64,000 bases of DNA from Catellatospora tritici (GCF_019083965.1 NZ_JAHRCY010000008.1:186001-250000); one strand, 5' to 3'; counted from the first letter of the stretch, positions 50,300-59,442 are shown. The notes: a model not told the origin generated them from the letters alone. Made by a program: numbers and translations.

Positions 50300-50931
50300 G
50301 CCTGCGAACCACGCTCGGAGTGCGCCGCCGCCGAGTCCGCCTCGCGGGCGTCGCCCTCGGCGGCCTTCTTCTCGTCGTCGCGCTGCGACAGGCGCGAGCC
50401 GTCGCGCTGGCGGCCGGTCAGTTCCAGCAGGATCGCCAGGCAGACGCCGCCGACCAGGGCCATGTCGGCCACGTTGAAGATCGGCCAGGTCCGCCCGTAC
50501 GGGTCGAACAGGCTGAGGAAGTCGACCACGTGCCCGTGGAACGTGCCCGGTGCGCGGAAGATCCGGTCGAGCAGGTTGCCCAGCACGCCGCCCATGATCG
50601 AGCCGAGGGCCAGCGCCCACGGCAGCGAGCGCAGGCTGCGGGAGGCCCAGAGGATCCACGAGAGCACGCCGACTGCGATGATCGGGAAGATCCAGGTGTG
50701 GTCGCGGAACAGGCTGAACGCCGCTCCGCTGTTGCGGGTCAGCGACAGGTACAGCCCGCCGCCGAGCAGCCGGACCGGCTCGTCCGGATCGAGCTGCTTG
50801 GTGGCGATCTCCTTGGTGACCACGTCGAGCAGCACGGCGAACGAGGCCATTCCCGCGAAGATCGCGACGGCCCGGCCGTGCCCGATGACACGGGGGGAGT
50901 GCTCCGGCTCCACCTGTTTGGTCTCTTCCAC
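50290..50931 (-). CDS. lspA: Lipoprotein signal peptidase
   Basis: 213 residues, aspartic membrane peptidase that cleaves prolipoprotein signal peptides. Four membrane helices; catalytic Asp122 (GNLLDRIF) and Asp156 (FNVADMAL), plus the conserved TRNSGAAFSL. The GTG at 50931 is chosen for AGGGGAG 8 bases upstream; a longer form from GTG 50973 is possible. The hydrophilic C-terminal tail of about 45 residues is rich in Glu, Arg and Ser. Confidence 0.95.
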   Translation of the reverse strand: MEETKQVEPEHSPRVIGHGRAVAIFAGMASFAVLLDVVTKEIATKQLDPDEPVRLLGGGLYLSLTRNSGAAFSLFRDHTWIFPIIAVGVLSWILWASRSLRSLPWALALGSIMGGVLGNLLDRIFRAPGTFHGHVVDFLSLFDPYGRTWPIFNVADMALVGGVCLAILLELTGRQRDGSRLSQRDDEKKAAEGDAREADSAAAHSERGSQAWS

Positions 50932-51024
50932 CGACAACACTCCCCTACGTGGCGCTCGCACGCCCTTCGTCACATCCGGCCGACCTCAGGTCAGGGCCAC
51001 ACTAGTTCACCCGGCGCGGCGCTC

Positions 51025-51837
51025 TCAGCGTCGCTCCTCCAACTGCTTGCACGTCACACACAGCGTGGCCGACGGGAACGCGGCCAGCCGCTCCACCGGG
51101 ATCGGGTTGCCGCACCGCTCACACCATCCGTAGCTGCCCTCGTCGAGGCGTTCCAACGCGCGCTCGACCTGGGTGATCCGCTCCAGGATGTTGTTGGCCA
51201 GCGTGATCTCCTGCTCGCGCTCGAACGTCTTGGTACCGGTGTCGGCCTGGTCGTCGCCGGCCGAGTCGGTCAGGCGCTCGCGCTGCAGCTCCGCGATCTC
51301 GACGAGCGTGTGGTCGTACTCCTCCTGCAGCTCGTCGCGGCGGGCCGTCAACGCGACCCGGATCTTCTCCGTCTCCGCGGCGCTGCGGTCGCCCTTCTTC
51401 GCCGCGGGCGCCGCCTTGGCGGCGGTGCGGCTGGCGGTCTTGGACTCGGCAGGTTTGACCATGGTCGCTCCCTCGGCCGCGGTCGTGGCGGCGCTCGGCG
51501 TTGCCTGGGCGGGGGGATGTTCCTCCGACCCGGCGGCGTGCCGCCGGGTGGTCTGCGGGGCCGCGGTGGCGTCGTGCGCCGCCGTGGTGACCTTCTTCTT
51601 CGCGGCCGCCCCCGTCGCCGGGGCGGCCTTGCTCGCCGTGGCCTTCTTCGCGTCGGCGGTCGGCTTGGCTGTCGTGCGCTTCGTGGTGTCCGAGGTCGCC
51701 GTCACCGTCTCCCCCTTTGCCGTGGCCGCCCCCGCAGCCACTGTCTTCACGGAGCGCTTCGGCGCCGCGGTGGTCTTCGCCGCGGCCTTCTTCGCCGCCG
51801 CGCTTGTCTTGCTCCCGCCTGCCCGCTGTTCGGCCAT
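51025..51837 (-). CDS. DksA/TraR-type zinc-finger protein with Lys/Ala-rich N-terminus
   Basis: 270 residues. The first 150 are a histone H1-like Lys/Ala/Thr-rich disordered region (KTSAAAKKAAAKTT); then a coiled coil (ARRDELQEEYDHTLVEIAEL) and a four-Cys zinc finger (Cys239, Cys242, Cys260, Cys263; CERCGNPIPVERL). The coiled coil plus C4 finger is the DksA/TraR plan for entering the RNA polymerase secondary channel. The acidic tip of DksA is not clearly preserved. The ATG is chosen because the frame upstream crosses its promoter. It lies upstream of lspA, the usual actinobacterial order. Confidence 0.9.
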   Translation of the reverse strand: MAEQRAGGSKTSAAAKKAAAKTTAAPKRSVKTVAAGAATAKGETVTATSDTTKRTTAKPTADAKKATASKAAPATGAAAKKKVTTAAHDATAAPQTTRRHAAGSEEHPPAQATPSAATTAAEGATMVKPAESKTASRTAAKAAPAAKKGDRSAAETEKIRVALTARRDELQEEYDHTLVEIAELQRERLTDSAGDDQADTGTKTFEREQEITLANNILERITQVERALERLDEGSYGWCERCGNPIPVERLAAFPSATLCVTCKQLEERR

Positions 51838-51897
51838 GGCGTCCCCCAGATGCAAAACGGGCGCGCGGCTCACGCCGCGCACTCCAATAGGCTGGCA

Positions 51898-51926
51898 AGA
51901 ATACGGAACGTATGGACGGTCCACAA
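51898..51926 (-). promoter_or_regulatory. Promoter of the DksA/TraR-like gene with overlapping palindrome
   Basis: Minus strand: TTGTGG (51926 to 51921), 17 bases, TATTCT (51903 to 51898). ATACG-GAA-CGTAT (51901-51913) overlaps the -10 and could be an operator. The leader also has a GCGCGGC-GTGA-GCCGCGC hairpin near 51862-51881. Confidence 0.55.
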
Positions 51927-52074
51927 ACATGCCACGCGAACCCGGCCGGATTCGAGAAAACGTGCCAGCTCGCACCGGGGCGGCCGCCCTGGGGCGACTT
52001 GTCCGGTGTGGCCTCGGGACGATGGCCCCGGGCGCCGCCGGATCGGCGAAAGCTGGCAAAACGGACTTTAGCAT

Positions 52075-53571
52075 CTAGTCACGGCTCTCTCGGCCGTCCT
52101 CACCGAACCAGCTGGCCAGGCGGCCGCGCCTGCTGACGGCGCGCAGCCGCCGCTCCGCCTCGTCCCGAACCGCCTCGGTCGTCACGATGAGCAGGCTGTC
52201 ACCCGTACGCAAGCGGGTGTCCCGGTCGGGCACGAAACCCACTCCCGACCGCAGCACCAGGGTCACCGAGGCGCCGACCGGCAGCCGCAGCTCGTCCAGG
52301 TGCACCCCGGCCAGGCCGGAGCCCTGCGGCACCTCCAGCTGCAGCAGATCGGCGTGCATGCGTTCCAACGGAGCGGTCTCCACGCGCAGTTCGGTCGCCT
52401 CCCCCGGCGCGATCACCCCCAGCAGCCGCGCCACCTGGGGCAAGGTTCCCGTCTGCACCATCGTGAAAACCACGACCAGCACGAACACGATGTTGAACAG
52501 CGCCTCGGCCCCGGGCAGGCCCTGGGCCGCCGGGATGGTCGCCAGGACGATCGGCACCGCCCCACGCAACCCCGCCCAGGACAGGAACGCCTGGTCGCGC
52601 CAGCTCAGGCCGAACGGGGTGGCGCAGGCGAGCACCGACAGGGGCCGGGCCACCAGCAGCAGCGCCGCCCCGATCAGAACACCGGGCAGCAGCACGGCCC
52701 ACAGTCCGGAAGGCGACACCTGAAGCCCCAACAGGACGAACAGCCCGATCTGTGACAACCAGGCCAACCCGTCGGCGAACCCGAGGATCGCCTGCCGGTG
52801 CGGCAGCCGCGCGTTGCCGAGCACGACCCCGGCGGCGTAGACGGCCAGGAAGCCCGAGGCGTGGGCCACCGCGCCGCCCGCGTAGGCGAGCACGGTGAGG
52901 CCGACCGCGGCCAGCGGGTAAAGGCCCGCGGCAGGCAGGGCCGCGCGGCGCAGCAGCGCCCGACCGGCCAGGCCCACCAGCACGCCGATGACGGCGCCGG
53001 CCGCCAACTCGTACGTGATGAGCAGCAGTTCATGCCACCACGGCCCGAGCCTGCCCGGCGTCGACAGCAGCACGACCAGCAGCACCACCGGCGCGTCGTT
53101 GATGCCCGACTCCGCTTCCAGGGTCGCCACCAGGCGGGGGCGCAGCCGCAGCCGCCGCAGCGTGGAGAAGACGGCCGCCGCGTCGGTCGAGGCCAGCACC
53201 GCACCGACCAGCGCCGCGGTGCGCCAGTCCCAGCCCAGCATCAGGTGCACCGCCACCGCCACGCCCACCACGCTGACCGCCACCCCGAGCGTGGCCAGCA
53301 GCGACGCCAGCGGCAGCACCGGGCGCAGCATGCTCCAGCGGGCGGTCAGGCCACCCTCGGCGATGATCAGCACGAGCGCGCAGGTGCCGAGCATCCGGGT
53401 CAGCTCGGGGTTGCCGAAGCGCAGGCCGAACACCGAGCCCAGCAGCACCCCGATGGCCAGGTAGACCAGCAGACTCGGCACGCCCAGGCGGGTCGACCAG
53501 CGCACCGCCGCCACCGCCACCAGCAGCACGGCCGCCCCGATGAACAGCGCGAGATCCAGGAACTCGGTCAT
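52075..53571 (-). CDS. Cation/proton antiporter (CPA1, CvrA/NhaP2-like) with regulatory C domain
   Basis: 498 residues. About twelve membrane helices carry the family ion-binding region ASTDAAAVFSTLRRL and ESGINDAPVVLLVVLL, followed from about residue 400 by a cytoplasmic RCK_C-type domain (MHADLLQLEVPQGSGLAGV, then LRTGDSLLIVTTEA). The C-terminal domain points to the potassium/proton branch. ATG at 53571 is the first credible start; it lies 34 bases after the DUF167 gene. The exact cation is not certain. Confidence 0.92.
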   Translation of the reverse strand: MTEFLDLALFIGAAVLLVAVAAVRWSTRLGVPSLLVYLAIGVLLGSVFGLRFGNPELTRMLGTCALVLIIAEGGLTARWSMLRPVLPLASLLATLGVAVSVVGVAVAVHLMLGWDWRTAALVGAVLASTDAAAVFSTLRRLRLRPRLVATLEAESGINDAPVVLLVVLLSTPGRLGPWWHELLLITYELAAGAVIGVLVGLAGRALLRRAALPAAGLYPLAAVGLTVLAYAGGAVAHASGFLAVYAAGVVLGNARLPHRQAILGFADGLAWLSQIGLFVLLGLQVSPSGLWAVLLPGVLIGAALLLVARPLSVLACATPFGLSWRDQAFLSWAGLRGAVPIVLATIPAAQGLPGAEALFNIVFVLVVVFTMVQTGTLPQVARLLGVIAPGEATELRVETAPLERMHADLLQLEVPQGSGLAGVHLDELRLPVGASVTLVLRSGVGFVPDRDTRLRTGDSLLIVTTEAVRDEAERRLRAVSRRGRLASWFGEDGRESRD

Positions 53572-53605
53572 CGGACCGGACCGGCGCCGGCATCGCCCGG
53601 CGGCC

Positions 53606-53920
53606 TCACGGCGCGCCGCCGTACAGGGCGGCGAGGCGGTCGGCCAGGTCGGCCGGTGGCGCCGCGACGGTGAACAGCTTGTCCCGGCTGGTGTGGCCGG
53701 TGCGCAGCTCGACGGCGGCGGCCGACACCTCCAGCGCCGCGGCCAGCGCACGGCGCGCGGCCTCGGTGGCCCTGCCGTCGACCGCGGGCGCCGCCACCGC
53801 CACGATCAGCGCGGTCCCGTGCGGACCGTCGTAGCGCCCGCCCACCCGGGTGCGGCCCGCGCCGGGCTTCACCCGCACCGCGACGACGGCGGACTCGGTC
53901 GGGGACGGGTCACGTGCCAT
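53606..53920 (-). CDS. DUF167/YggU family protein
   Basis: 104 residues. The family core VRVKPGAGRTRVGG, LIVAVAAPAVDGRATEAA and LRTGHTSRDKLFTV is complete. Conserved in bacteria with no known reaction. In many genomes it sits with yggS and yggT, which are in this cluster a few kilobases away. Confidence 0.92.
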   Translation of the reverse strand: MARDPSPTESAVVAVRVKPGAGRTRVGGRYDGPHGTALIVAVAAPAVDGRATEAARRALAAALEVSAAAVELRTGHTSRDKLFTVAAPPADLADRLAALYGGAP

Positions 53921-53991
53921 AGCCCATTGTGGCGGGGCACCCGGGTGCCACCGGCCTCACCCGCGGATCGTGTCGGATCGTGGACACGAAA

Positions 53992-54047
53992 GATCCGGTG
54001 TCCCCCGCCGGACCGCACCCGAGGCGGTCGGCGGGGGACACCGGATC
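53992..54047 (-). terminator. Strong hairpin downstream of the zinc-ribbon-like membrane gene
   Basis: Perfect 19-bp arms 53992-54010 and 54029-54047 (core GGTGTCCCCCGCC), extended by GACCGC/GCGGTC. It starts 10 bases past the stop codon of the gene at 54057, consistent with a terminator without a T-run. Confidence 0.72.
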
Positions 54048-54056
54048 AGGTGTCGG

Positions 54057-54746
54057 TCAGACCCGGCGCGCGTCCGCGAGCAGAGCGCTGTCCGGCTCGC
54101 ACAGCCCGCACGGGCTGAACCCGAGGTCGACCGCCTCGGCGACCGGCAGCGGCTCACACGGACGGCCGAGCAGGTGCACGCACCCGGCCACGTGGTAGCG
54201 GGGCCGGCCGTCGATGACCAGCACCTCGGTGGACATCCGGGCGACCCGGGCCGCGTCGGCGGCGGACACCCGCTGCGCGACCGGCTCGTCCGGCGGATCC
54301 TCGTCGTCGTAGTCGTCCGCCCGGCCGCCGGCGCCCTGCTGCGGCAGGACCACCTCCGGCTGCTGCGGCGGATACCCTGACATCATCATCGTGTCGGTGT
54401 CGGAACGTCCCAGGTCGGACCGCCCGTTCTCGGACCGCCCGGTCTGTCGCACCGGCTCGTCGGCCCAGGGCTCACGCTCCGGGGCACGTGGCGGCACCGT
54501 CGTACGGCCGGCCCTGCGGCCCACCGGTTGTTCATCCTCGTCACCGTCGAACTGCTCGTCCTCGTCATCGAGGCCCCCTGCCGCGGCGCGTGCCGCGGCG
54601 GCCTGGCGGGCCCCCACGACGAGTGCGACCGCGGCCAACAGGCTGGTGCCGATGGAACCGACGAGCAGACCGCTCGACCCGTTCAACAGCCCCAGTACGA
54701 GCAGCACGACAGCACCGAGAATGAGCAGCAGACTTGCGACTATCAC
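54057..54746 (-). CDS. Membrane protein with C-terminal Cys/His motif, in the division cluster
   Basis: 229 residues. Two N-terminal membrane helices (about 2-20 and 27-46) are followed by an acidic disordered stretch (about 55-150) and a C-terminal block RPRYHVAGCVHLLG, LPVAEAVDLGFSPCGLCEPDS. The spaced Cys and His residues look able to bind a metal, as in short Ada-like zinc modules. It occupies the place next to divIVA where other actinobacteria have a similar uncharacterised protein. Role unknown. Confidence 0.82.
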   Translation of the reverse strand: MIVASLLLILGAVVLLVLGLLNGSSGLLVGSIGTSLLAAVALVVGARQAAAARAAAGGLDDEDEQFDGDEDEQPVGRRAGRTTVPPRAPEREPWADEPVRQTGRSENGRSDLGRSDTDTMMMSGYPPQQPEVVLPQQGAGGRADDYDDEDPPDEPVAQRVSAADAARVARMSTEVLVIDGRPRYHVAGCVHLLGRPCEPLPVAEAVDLGFSPCGLCEPDSALLADARRV

Positions 54747-55114
54747 AGCTCACCCCCGCCGCGTCGGCTAGATCAGGTGTCGAGGGCTCGCCGAGCAGCG
54801 ATGAACGTGACCGCACGCCGCGGCCCGCCGAACCCATCTCGCTCCGGGCGGGAGGGTCCCGCGCCGGCCGACCTCGAGCCCCAGCACCGGCCCGGACGGC
54901 CGGCCCGGCGGGCGCCGGGTCGTCTTCTCTCTGCTATCTGCGTGCGACGGCAGCGACGAGGGGTGAGGCTGCCGCGGTGCTTCGACGTGCGTGAGGGGCG
55001 ATGCTGCGGTGCGGTTGGATCTCAGATGGTGCCGGGGGACGGGCACACAGCGGCCGTCCCGTCCCGGCGGCCCGCTGTTCGCGCGGGCCGACCGGGAGGT
55101 TCGGAAGACGACCG
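54747..55114. other. Intergenic stretch between divIVA and the membrane gene
   Basis: 368 bases in which no gene is supported. It contains GC-rich short inverted repeats (for example around 54893-54912 and 55066-55090). Any promoter for the gene at 54746 would lie here; none is clear. Confidence 0.6.
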
Positions 55115-55894
55115 TCAGCGGCCGTTGAAGGAGCCGGAACCGGCGGCGGCCAGGCCGCCCGCGGCGCGGTCATCGCCCCGCCCGATCTCGGCCTCGAGGC
55201 TCTGCCCGCGGCCCTCAAGGTCGCGCAGCTGGCTCTCCAGGTACGCCTTGAGGCGGGTGCGGTACTCACGCTCGAACTGCTTGAGCGTGTCGATGTGCTG
55301 CTGCAGCGCGGTGCGCTTGGCGTCCAGGCCGCTGATGGCCTCCTGGTGGCGCTGGCGGGCGTCGCGCTCGAGCGCGTCGGCCTTGGCCCGCGCGTCGCGG
55401 GTGACCTCCTCCGCCTTGGCGCGCGCCTCGGACAGCACCTTGTCCGCCTCGCGGCGGGCGTCGGAGACGTGGTCGTCGGCGGTGCGCTGGGCCATCATGA
55501 GCACCCGCAGCGCCTGCTGCTCGCCCTCCGGGCCCGACATGGCCGCCGCGGCGGCCATGCTGCTCGCGCCGCCACGCAGCTGGTCCAGCTCGCCCTGCAT
55601 CGCGCGGGCGGCCTGCTCGGCCGCCGACTTGTCCCGCTGCATGCGGTCCAGCTGGGCCTTCATCTCGTTGAGCTCAGCGGCCAGGCGCGGGTCGGGGCCG
55701 CCGGGGCCCGCCGGGCGGCCACCGCCGCCTCGCTCGACCTGCATGCGCAGCTCGCTGTTCTCCTCGATCAGACGGGCGAGTTCGCGCTCAACCTCATCAA
55801 GGAAGGCGTCGACCTCCTCCTCGTCATACCCCCGCTTGCCGATCGGGGGCTTCTTGAAGGCGACGTTGTGCACGTCGGCCGGGGTGAGCGGCAT
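55115..55894 (-). CDS. divIVA: DivIVA/Wag31 polar growth and septum protein
   Basis: 259 residues. The N-terminal membrane-curvature-binding domain MPLTPADVHNVAFKKPPIG and YDEEEVDAFLDEVERELARL is followed by a Gly/Pro-rich linker (about 57-68) and long coiled coils (RVLMMAQRTADDHV, ARAKAEEVTRDARAKA). It organises polar growth and recruits wall synthesis in actinobacteria. In such organisms it is normally essential, and a serine/threonine kinase target near residue 73 in Mycobacterium is not obvious here. Confidence 0.97.
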   Translation of the reverse strand: MPLTPADVHNVAFKKPPIGKRGYDEEEVDAFLDEVERELARLIEENSELRMQVERGGGGRPAGPGGPDPRLAAELNEMKAQLDRMQRDKSAAEQAARAMQGELDQLRGGASSMAAAAAMSGPEGEQQALRVLMMAQRTADDHVSDARREADKVLSEARAKAEEVTRDARAKADALERDARQRHQEAISGLDAKRTALQQHIDTLKQFEREYRTRLKAYLESQLRDLEGRGQSLEAEIGRGDDRAAGGLAAAGSGSFNGR

Positions 55895-55955
55895 CGAAAC
55901 TCCTCGGGTCAGTCGCGGCCGCGCGGGAAAGCCGGGCCTCGGGTGGGGGTCACCC

Positions 55956-56246
55956 TCAGATCAACTTTCCGACGATATACATCAGAACGGAAATGATAAC
56001 CAGTAGAACCAGCGAACTCAGGTCGATGCTCACGGTACCAATGCGCAACGGTGGGATCACACGCCTCAACGCTTTGAGGGGCGGATCAGTGACGCTCCAC
56101 ACGACTTCCAGCGTGGCGGCAGACCCCCGTGCGGGGTGCCAGCGCCGACCGTAAGCCAGCACCGCACCCAGCACGAACCTGGCGATCAGCACCAGGTAGA
56201 ACAGGTATAGCGCCAGGTAGACGACTTGCAGCACAGGTGAGAACAC
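55956..56246 (-). CDS. YggT family membrane protein
   Basis: 96 residues with two membrane helices (about 5-27 and 73-95). The conserved loop VVWSVTDPPLKALRRVIPPL matches the family. Its usual place between sepF and divIVA suggests a link to division or osmotic stress; the mechanism is unknown. The start is GTG (FSPVLQVVY). Confidence 0.93.
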   Translation of the reverse strand: MFSPVLQVVYLALYLFYLVLIARFVLGAVLAYGRRWHPARGSAATLEVVWSVTDPPLKALRRVIPPLRIGTVSIDLSSLVLLVIISVLMYIVGKLI

Positions 56247-56270
56247 GTCTTTGGGAGTCCCTCGGTAGGA

Positions 56271-57032
56271 CTAGCTCTGGTTGAGGTACCCGCCCTCGGC
56301 GATCTTGGCCTTGTCCTCGGCGGTGACCTGGACGTTGGCCGGTGAGAGCAGAAACACCCGGTTGGTGACGCGCTCGATCGTACCCCGCAACCCGAATGCG
56401 AGTCCCGCCGCGAAGTCCACCAGCCGCTTGGCGTCGGCCTCGTCCATCTCCGTCAGGTTCATGATCACGGGCGTACCGTCGCGGAACCGCTCCCCGATCT
56501 GCCGCGCCTCGTTGTACGTCGTGGGGTGCAGGGTGGTGATCTGCGGCCGGTTGTCCTCGGCCACCGGGGCCACCCGCTGCTGCGGCTGCGCCACCGGCGC
56601 CAGCGCGAGGTTGTCGCGCGTCGAGGCGGTGGACGTGGTGGCCGTGAGCGGTCGCGTGTTCGCGGTGATCGGACGGACCGTGGCCCGCTCGGCCCGCGCC
56701 GCTTCCAGGCGCGCCTCGACGTTCAGCCGGGTCGCCTCGGCGCGCGCCGACTCACGCGCGGCCTCCAGGCGGGCCGAACCGCTGCGGTCGGCCGCCACCC
56801 GGGTACGCGGCACCGCAGGCGCCTCGTCCAGGTCCTCGTCGTCGTCCTCGCCGAGGTCGTCGTAGCGGCCCGCGCCACGGCCGTACCGGTCGTCGCCGCG
56901 CTCACCTCGGCGGCCCCCGCGGTCACGGTAGTTGGAGGTGTAGCCCTTGTCGTAGGCAGGCTCGTCGTACTCGTGCTCGTCATCGTCCTCGACCAGCCCG
57001 AGCCAGACCCCCGCCTTCCGCAGTGCGCCCAT
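56271..57032 (-). CDS. sepF: Cell division protein SepF
   Basis: 253 residues. The N-terminal membrane-targeting helix MGALRKAGVWLGLVEDDD is followed by a long charged Arg/Glu/Ala-rich linker and the C-terminal SepF/DUF552 domain (about 165-250: ITTLHPTTYNEARQIGERF, PVIMNLTEMDEADAKRLVDF, GGYLNQS). SepF anchors FtsZ to the membrane in actinobacteria, which lack FtsA. ATG at 57032 has GGAGGGG 7 bases upstream. Confidence 0.96.
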   Translation of the reverse strand: MGALRKAGVWLGLVEDDDEHEYDEPAYDKGYTSNYRDRGGRRGERGDDRYGRGAGRYDDLGEDDDEDLDEAPAVPRTRVAADRSGSARLEAARESARAEATRLNVEARLEAARAERATVRPITANTRPLTATTSTASTRDNLALAPVAQPQQRVAPVAEDNRPQITTLHPTTYNEARQIGERFRDGTPVIMNLTEMDEADAKRLVDFAAGLAFGLRGTIERVTNRVFLLSPANVQVTAEDKAKIAEGGYLNQS

Positions 57033-57233
57033 TGCCGCGCCCCTCCGTCCGCCGTGCGGCACAAACCCCCGTGCCTGTGCCGCTCTCGCGCAGACACCCG
57101 CTTCCCGAAGGAGGTCCGCCCCGCCGGCGCGTTCGCGCGCGCCGCCGAGATGCTCCCACCTCCGGCCATCGACGCCGCCGCACGGCGTCCCCGCCTCGAA
57201 GCCGGTACCTGCTGCACCTCTTATTTCACTCGC

Positions 57234-57246
57234 GTGGGTTAACCAC
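57234..57246. promoter_or_regulatory. Small palindrome upstream of sepF
   Basis: GTGG-GTTAA-CCAC lies in the 243-bp gap between yggS and sepF, upstream of the sepF start. It may be a regulator site; no clear -10/-35 pair is seen. Confidence 0.3.
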
Positions 57247-57275
57247 ACTCATGTAATTCGGTGCCCGCCGCCAGG

Positions 57276-58004
57276 CTACCGCAGGGGTGGTCGCATTCCG
57301 AGCAATGCGCTGCCGATACGCACATGTGTCGCGCCCGCGGCCACCGCCTCGTCCAGATCGTCGCTCATCCCCGCGGACATCACCGTCGCTTCAGGATGCA
57401 CCGCGCGGACCAGTGTGGCGCACTTGGCCACCTCCGCGAAAGCGAGATCCGGGGCCCATTCGAGTGGGGCGACAGCCATCACGCCGCGCAGCCGCAGCGC
57501 CGGTTCGGCGGCAACCGCCTCGGCCACCCGCAGCATCGCCCGGTCGGGGTCGTCACCGGACGCCAGCGCGCCGCCGCGGTGCGGGTCACCGTCCACACTG
57601 AGCTGGATCAGCACGTCCAGCGGGTGCTCGCGCAGGCGCGCGGCCGCCTCGCCCAGCGCCGTGGCCAGACGCACGGAGTCGACCGACTGCACCATGGCCG
57701 CGTACGCCGCCACCGAGCGGCACTTGTTGCGCTGCAGTTGGCCGATGAAGTGCCAGTGCGGGGCAGCCCCGGCCGCGGCCACCTCGGCCGCCTTGGGCGC
57801 CGCCTCCTGGTCGCGGTTCTCCCCCACCTCGGTGACGCCGAGTTCGACCAGGTGCAGCACGTCGCCGGCCGGGTACGTCTTGGTCACCGCGACCAGCGTC
57901 ACCTCGGCCGGGTCACGTCCGGCGCGGGCGGCGGCGGCGGCGATGCGCTCCCGCATGGCCGCGAGATTGTGCGCGATCTGCTCGCGGCGCTCCAGGTCAG
58001 TCAT
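57276..58004 (-). CDS. yggS: YggS family PLP-binding homeostasis protein
   Basis: 242 residues, single-domain TIM barrel. The PLP Lys42 is in LVAVTKTYP, with IGQLQRNKC, GVMAVAPLEWA and MSAGMSDDLDEAV of the family, and the phosphate site VRIGSALLG near the end. It buffers pyridoxal phosphate levels rather than catalysing a known reaction. It lies in the conserved ftsZ-sepF neighbourhood. Confidence 0.95.
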   Translation of the reverse strand: MTDLERREQIAHNLAAMRERIAAAAARAGRDPAEVTLVAVTKTYPAGDVLHLVELGVTEVGENRDQEAAPKAAEVAAAGAAPHWHFIGQLQRNKCRSVAAYAAMVQSVDSVRLATALGEAAARLREHPLDVLIQLSVDGDPHRGGALASGDDPDRAMLRVAEAVAAEPALRLRGVMAVAPLEWAPDLAFAEVAKCATLVRAVHPEATVMSAGMSDDLDEAVAAGATHVRIGSALLGMRPPLR

Positions 58005-58052
58005 GGGTACGGCCGTTCGGGTCGGGGTCGGGGTGGGGGCATGGTACGGGGT

Positions 58053-58127
58053 TTAGCATCGACAGTGGCCTATCTAGAGGACGGATTCCGGGAAACTGTC
58101 CTCTAGATAGGCCACTGTCGATGCTAA
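58053..58127. repeat. Palindromic element C, copy 2 (perfect 30-bp arms)
   Basis: The arms 58053-58082 and 58098-58127 are perfect reverse complements (core TAGCATCGACAGTGGCC) with a 15-base loop containing TTCCGGGAA. It lies 75 bases past the ftsZ stop and could terminate ftsZ or be a mobile palindrome. Confidence 0.87.
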
Positions 58128-58202
58128 GCGGGCGGGGCCGGGCGGGGCCGGGCCGGGCGGGCGCAGCGGCCGCGGCGGGTTCGGGCCCGCCGCGGCCGTC
58201 GG

Positions 58203-59312
58203 TCACGACCCGTTCTTGAGGAAGTCGGGCACGTCCACGTCGTCGAACAGCACCTTTCGCTGCGACTGCGCCGGGGGCGTACTGGTGGGCGTCGGGTGGC
58301 GCAGCGTGGGCGTCTCCACCGGCGGCGCCACCTTGCGCGGGATCTCCACCGGCTTGTACGACGGCGACCCGCCGTCGAACCCGGCCGCGATCACGGTCAC
58401 CCGCACCTCGTCGCCGAGCGCGTCGTCGATCACCGCGCCGAAGATGATGTTCGCGTCCGGGTGGGCCGCGTCGGTGACCAGCTGCGCCGCGTCGTTGATC
58501 TCGAACAGGCCCAGGTCGGAGCCGCCCGCGATGGACAGCAGCACGCCGCGCGCGCCGTCCATGCTCTGCTCCAGCAGCGGGCTGGAGATGGCGCGCTCGG
58601 CCGCCTCGACCGCGCGGTTGTCACCGCGGGCGCTGCCGATGCCCATCAGCGCGCTGCCCGCGCCGGACATGACGCTCTTGACGTCGGCGAAGTCCAGGTT
58701 GATCAGACCTGGGGTCGTGATCAGGTCGGTGATGCCCTGCACACCGGAGAGCAGCACCTGGTCGGCCTGGCGGAACGCGTCCATCATGGTGATGCCGCGG
58801 TCGCCGAGGGCGAGCAGCCGGTCGTTGGGAATCACGATGAGCGTGTCGCACTGGTTGCGCAGCTCCTCGATGCCCGACTCGGCCTGCACCTGGCGGCGCT
58901 TGCCCTCGAACGAGAACGGTCGGGTGACCACGCCGATGGTGAGCGCGCCCAGCTTGCGGGCGATGTTGGCGACCACGGGCGCGCCACCGGTGCCGGTGCC
59001 GCCGCCCTCGCCGCAGGTGACGAAGACCATGTCGGCGCCCTTGAGCACCTCCTCGATCTCGTCGCGGTGGTCCTCGGCGGCGTTCTTGCCGACATCGGGG
59101 TTGGCGCCGGCGCCGAGGCCCCGGGTCAGTTCGCGGCCGACATCGAGCTTGACGTCGGCGTCGCTCATCAGCAGCGCCTGCGCGTCGGTGTTGATGGCGA
59201 TGAACTCCACGCCCTTGAGACCGACCTCGATCATGCGGTTCACCGCGTTCACGCCGCCGCCGCCGATGCCGACGACCTTGATGACCGCGAGGTAATTGTG
59301 CGGAGGTGTCAT
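58203..59312 (-). CDS. ftsZ: Cell division protein FtsZ
   Basis: 369 residues. GTP-binding tubulin signature GGGTGTG at 103-109, catalytic T7 loop NLDFADV at 205-211, and the C-terminal tail DDVDVPDFLKNGS that binds SepF/FtsW partners. The ATG at 59312 is chosen (PPHNYLAVIKVVGIG follows); AAGGA lies 8 bases upstream. Confidence 0.98.
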   Translation of the reverse strand: MTPPHNYLAVIKVVGIGGGGVNAVNRMIEVGLKGVEFIAINTDAQALLMSDADVKLDVGRELTRGLGAGANPDVGKNAAEDHRDEIEEVLKGADMVFVTCGEGGGTGTGGAPVVANIARKLGALTIGVVTRPFSFEGKRRQVQAESGIEELRNQCDTLIVIPNDRLLALGDRGITMMDAFRQADQVLLSGVQGITDLITTPGLINLDFADVKSVMSGAGSALMGIGSARGDNRAVEAAERAISSPLLEQSMDGARGVLLSIAGGSDLGLFEINDAAQLVTDAAHPDANIIFGAVIDDALGDEVRVTVIAAGFDGGSPSYKPVEIPRKVAPPVETPTLRHPTPTSTPPAQSQRKVLFDDVDVPDFLKNGS

Positions 59313-59442
59313 CGGGCCCTTCCTTCGAGGCTCTTGTGCCACAAGGGCGAGAGCAGCGCCCTCACCCGGCCTAGCGTGTCGCGGCGGAGGAGGAGGGCCT
59401 CCGTGCCGCGCTCCGGCAGCGGTTCGGGCGGAAAACCCTAAA

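Noticed and set aside
49361..50659. A 432-codon version of rluD
   Set aside because: The extra part is the wrong-frame reading of lspA; the normal S4-like start is at 50299.
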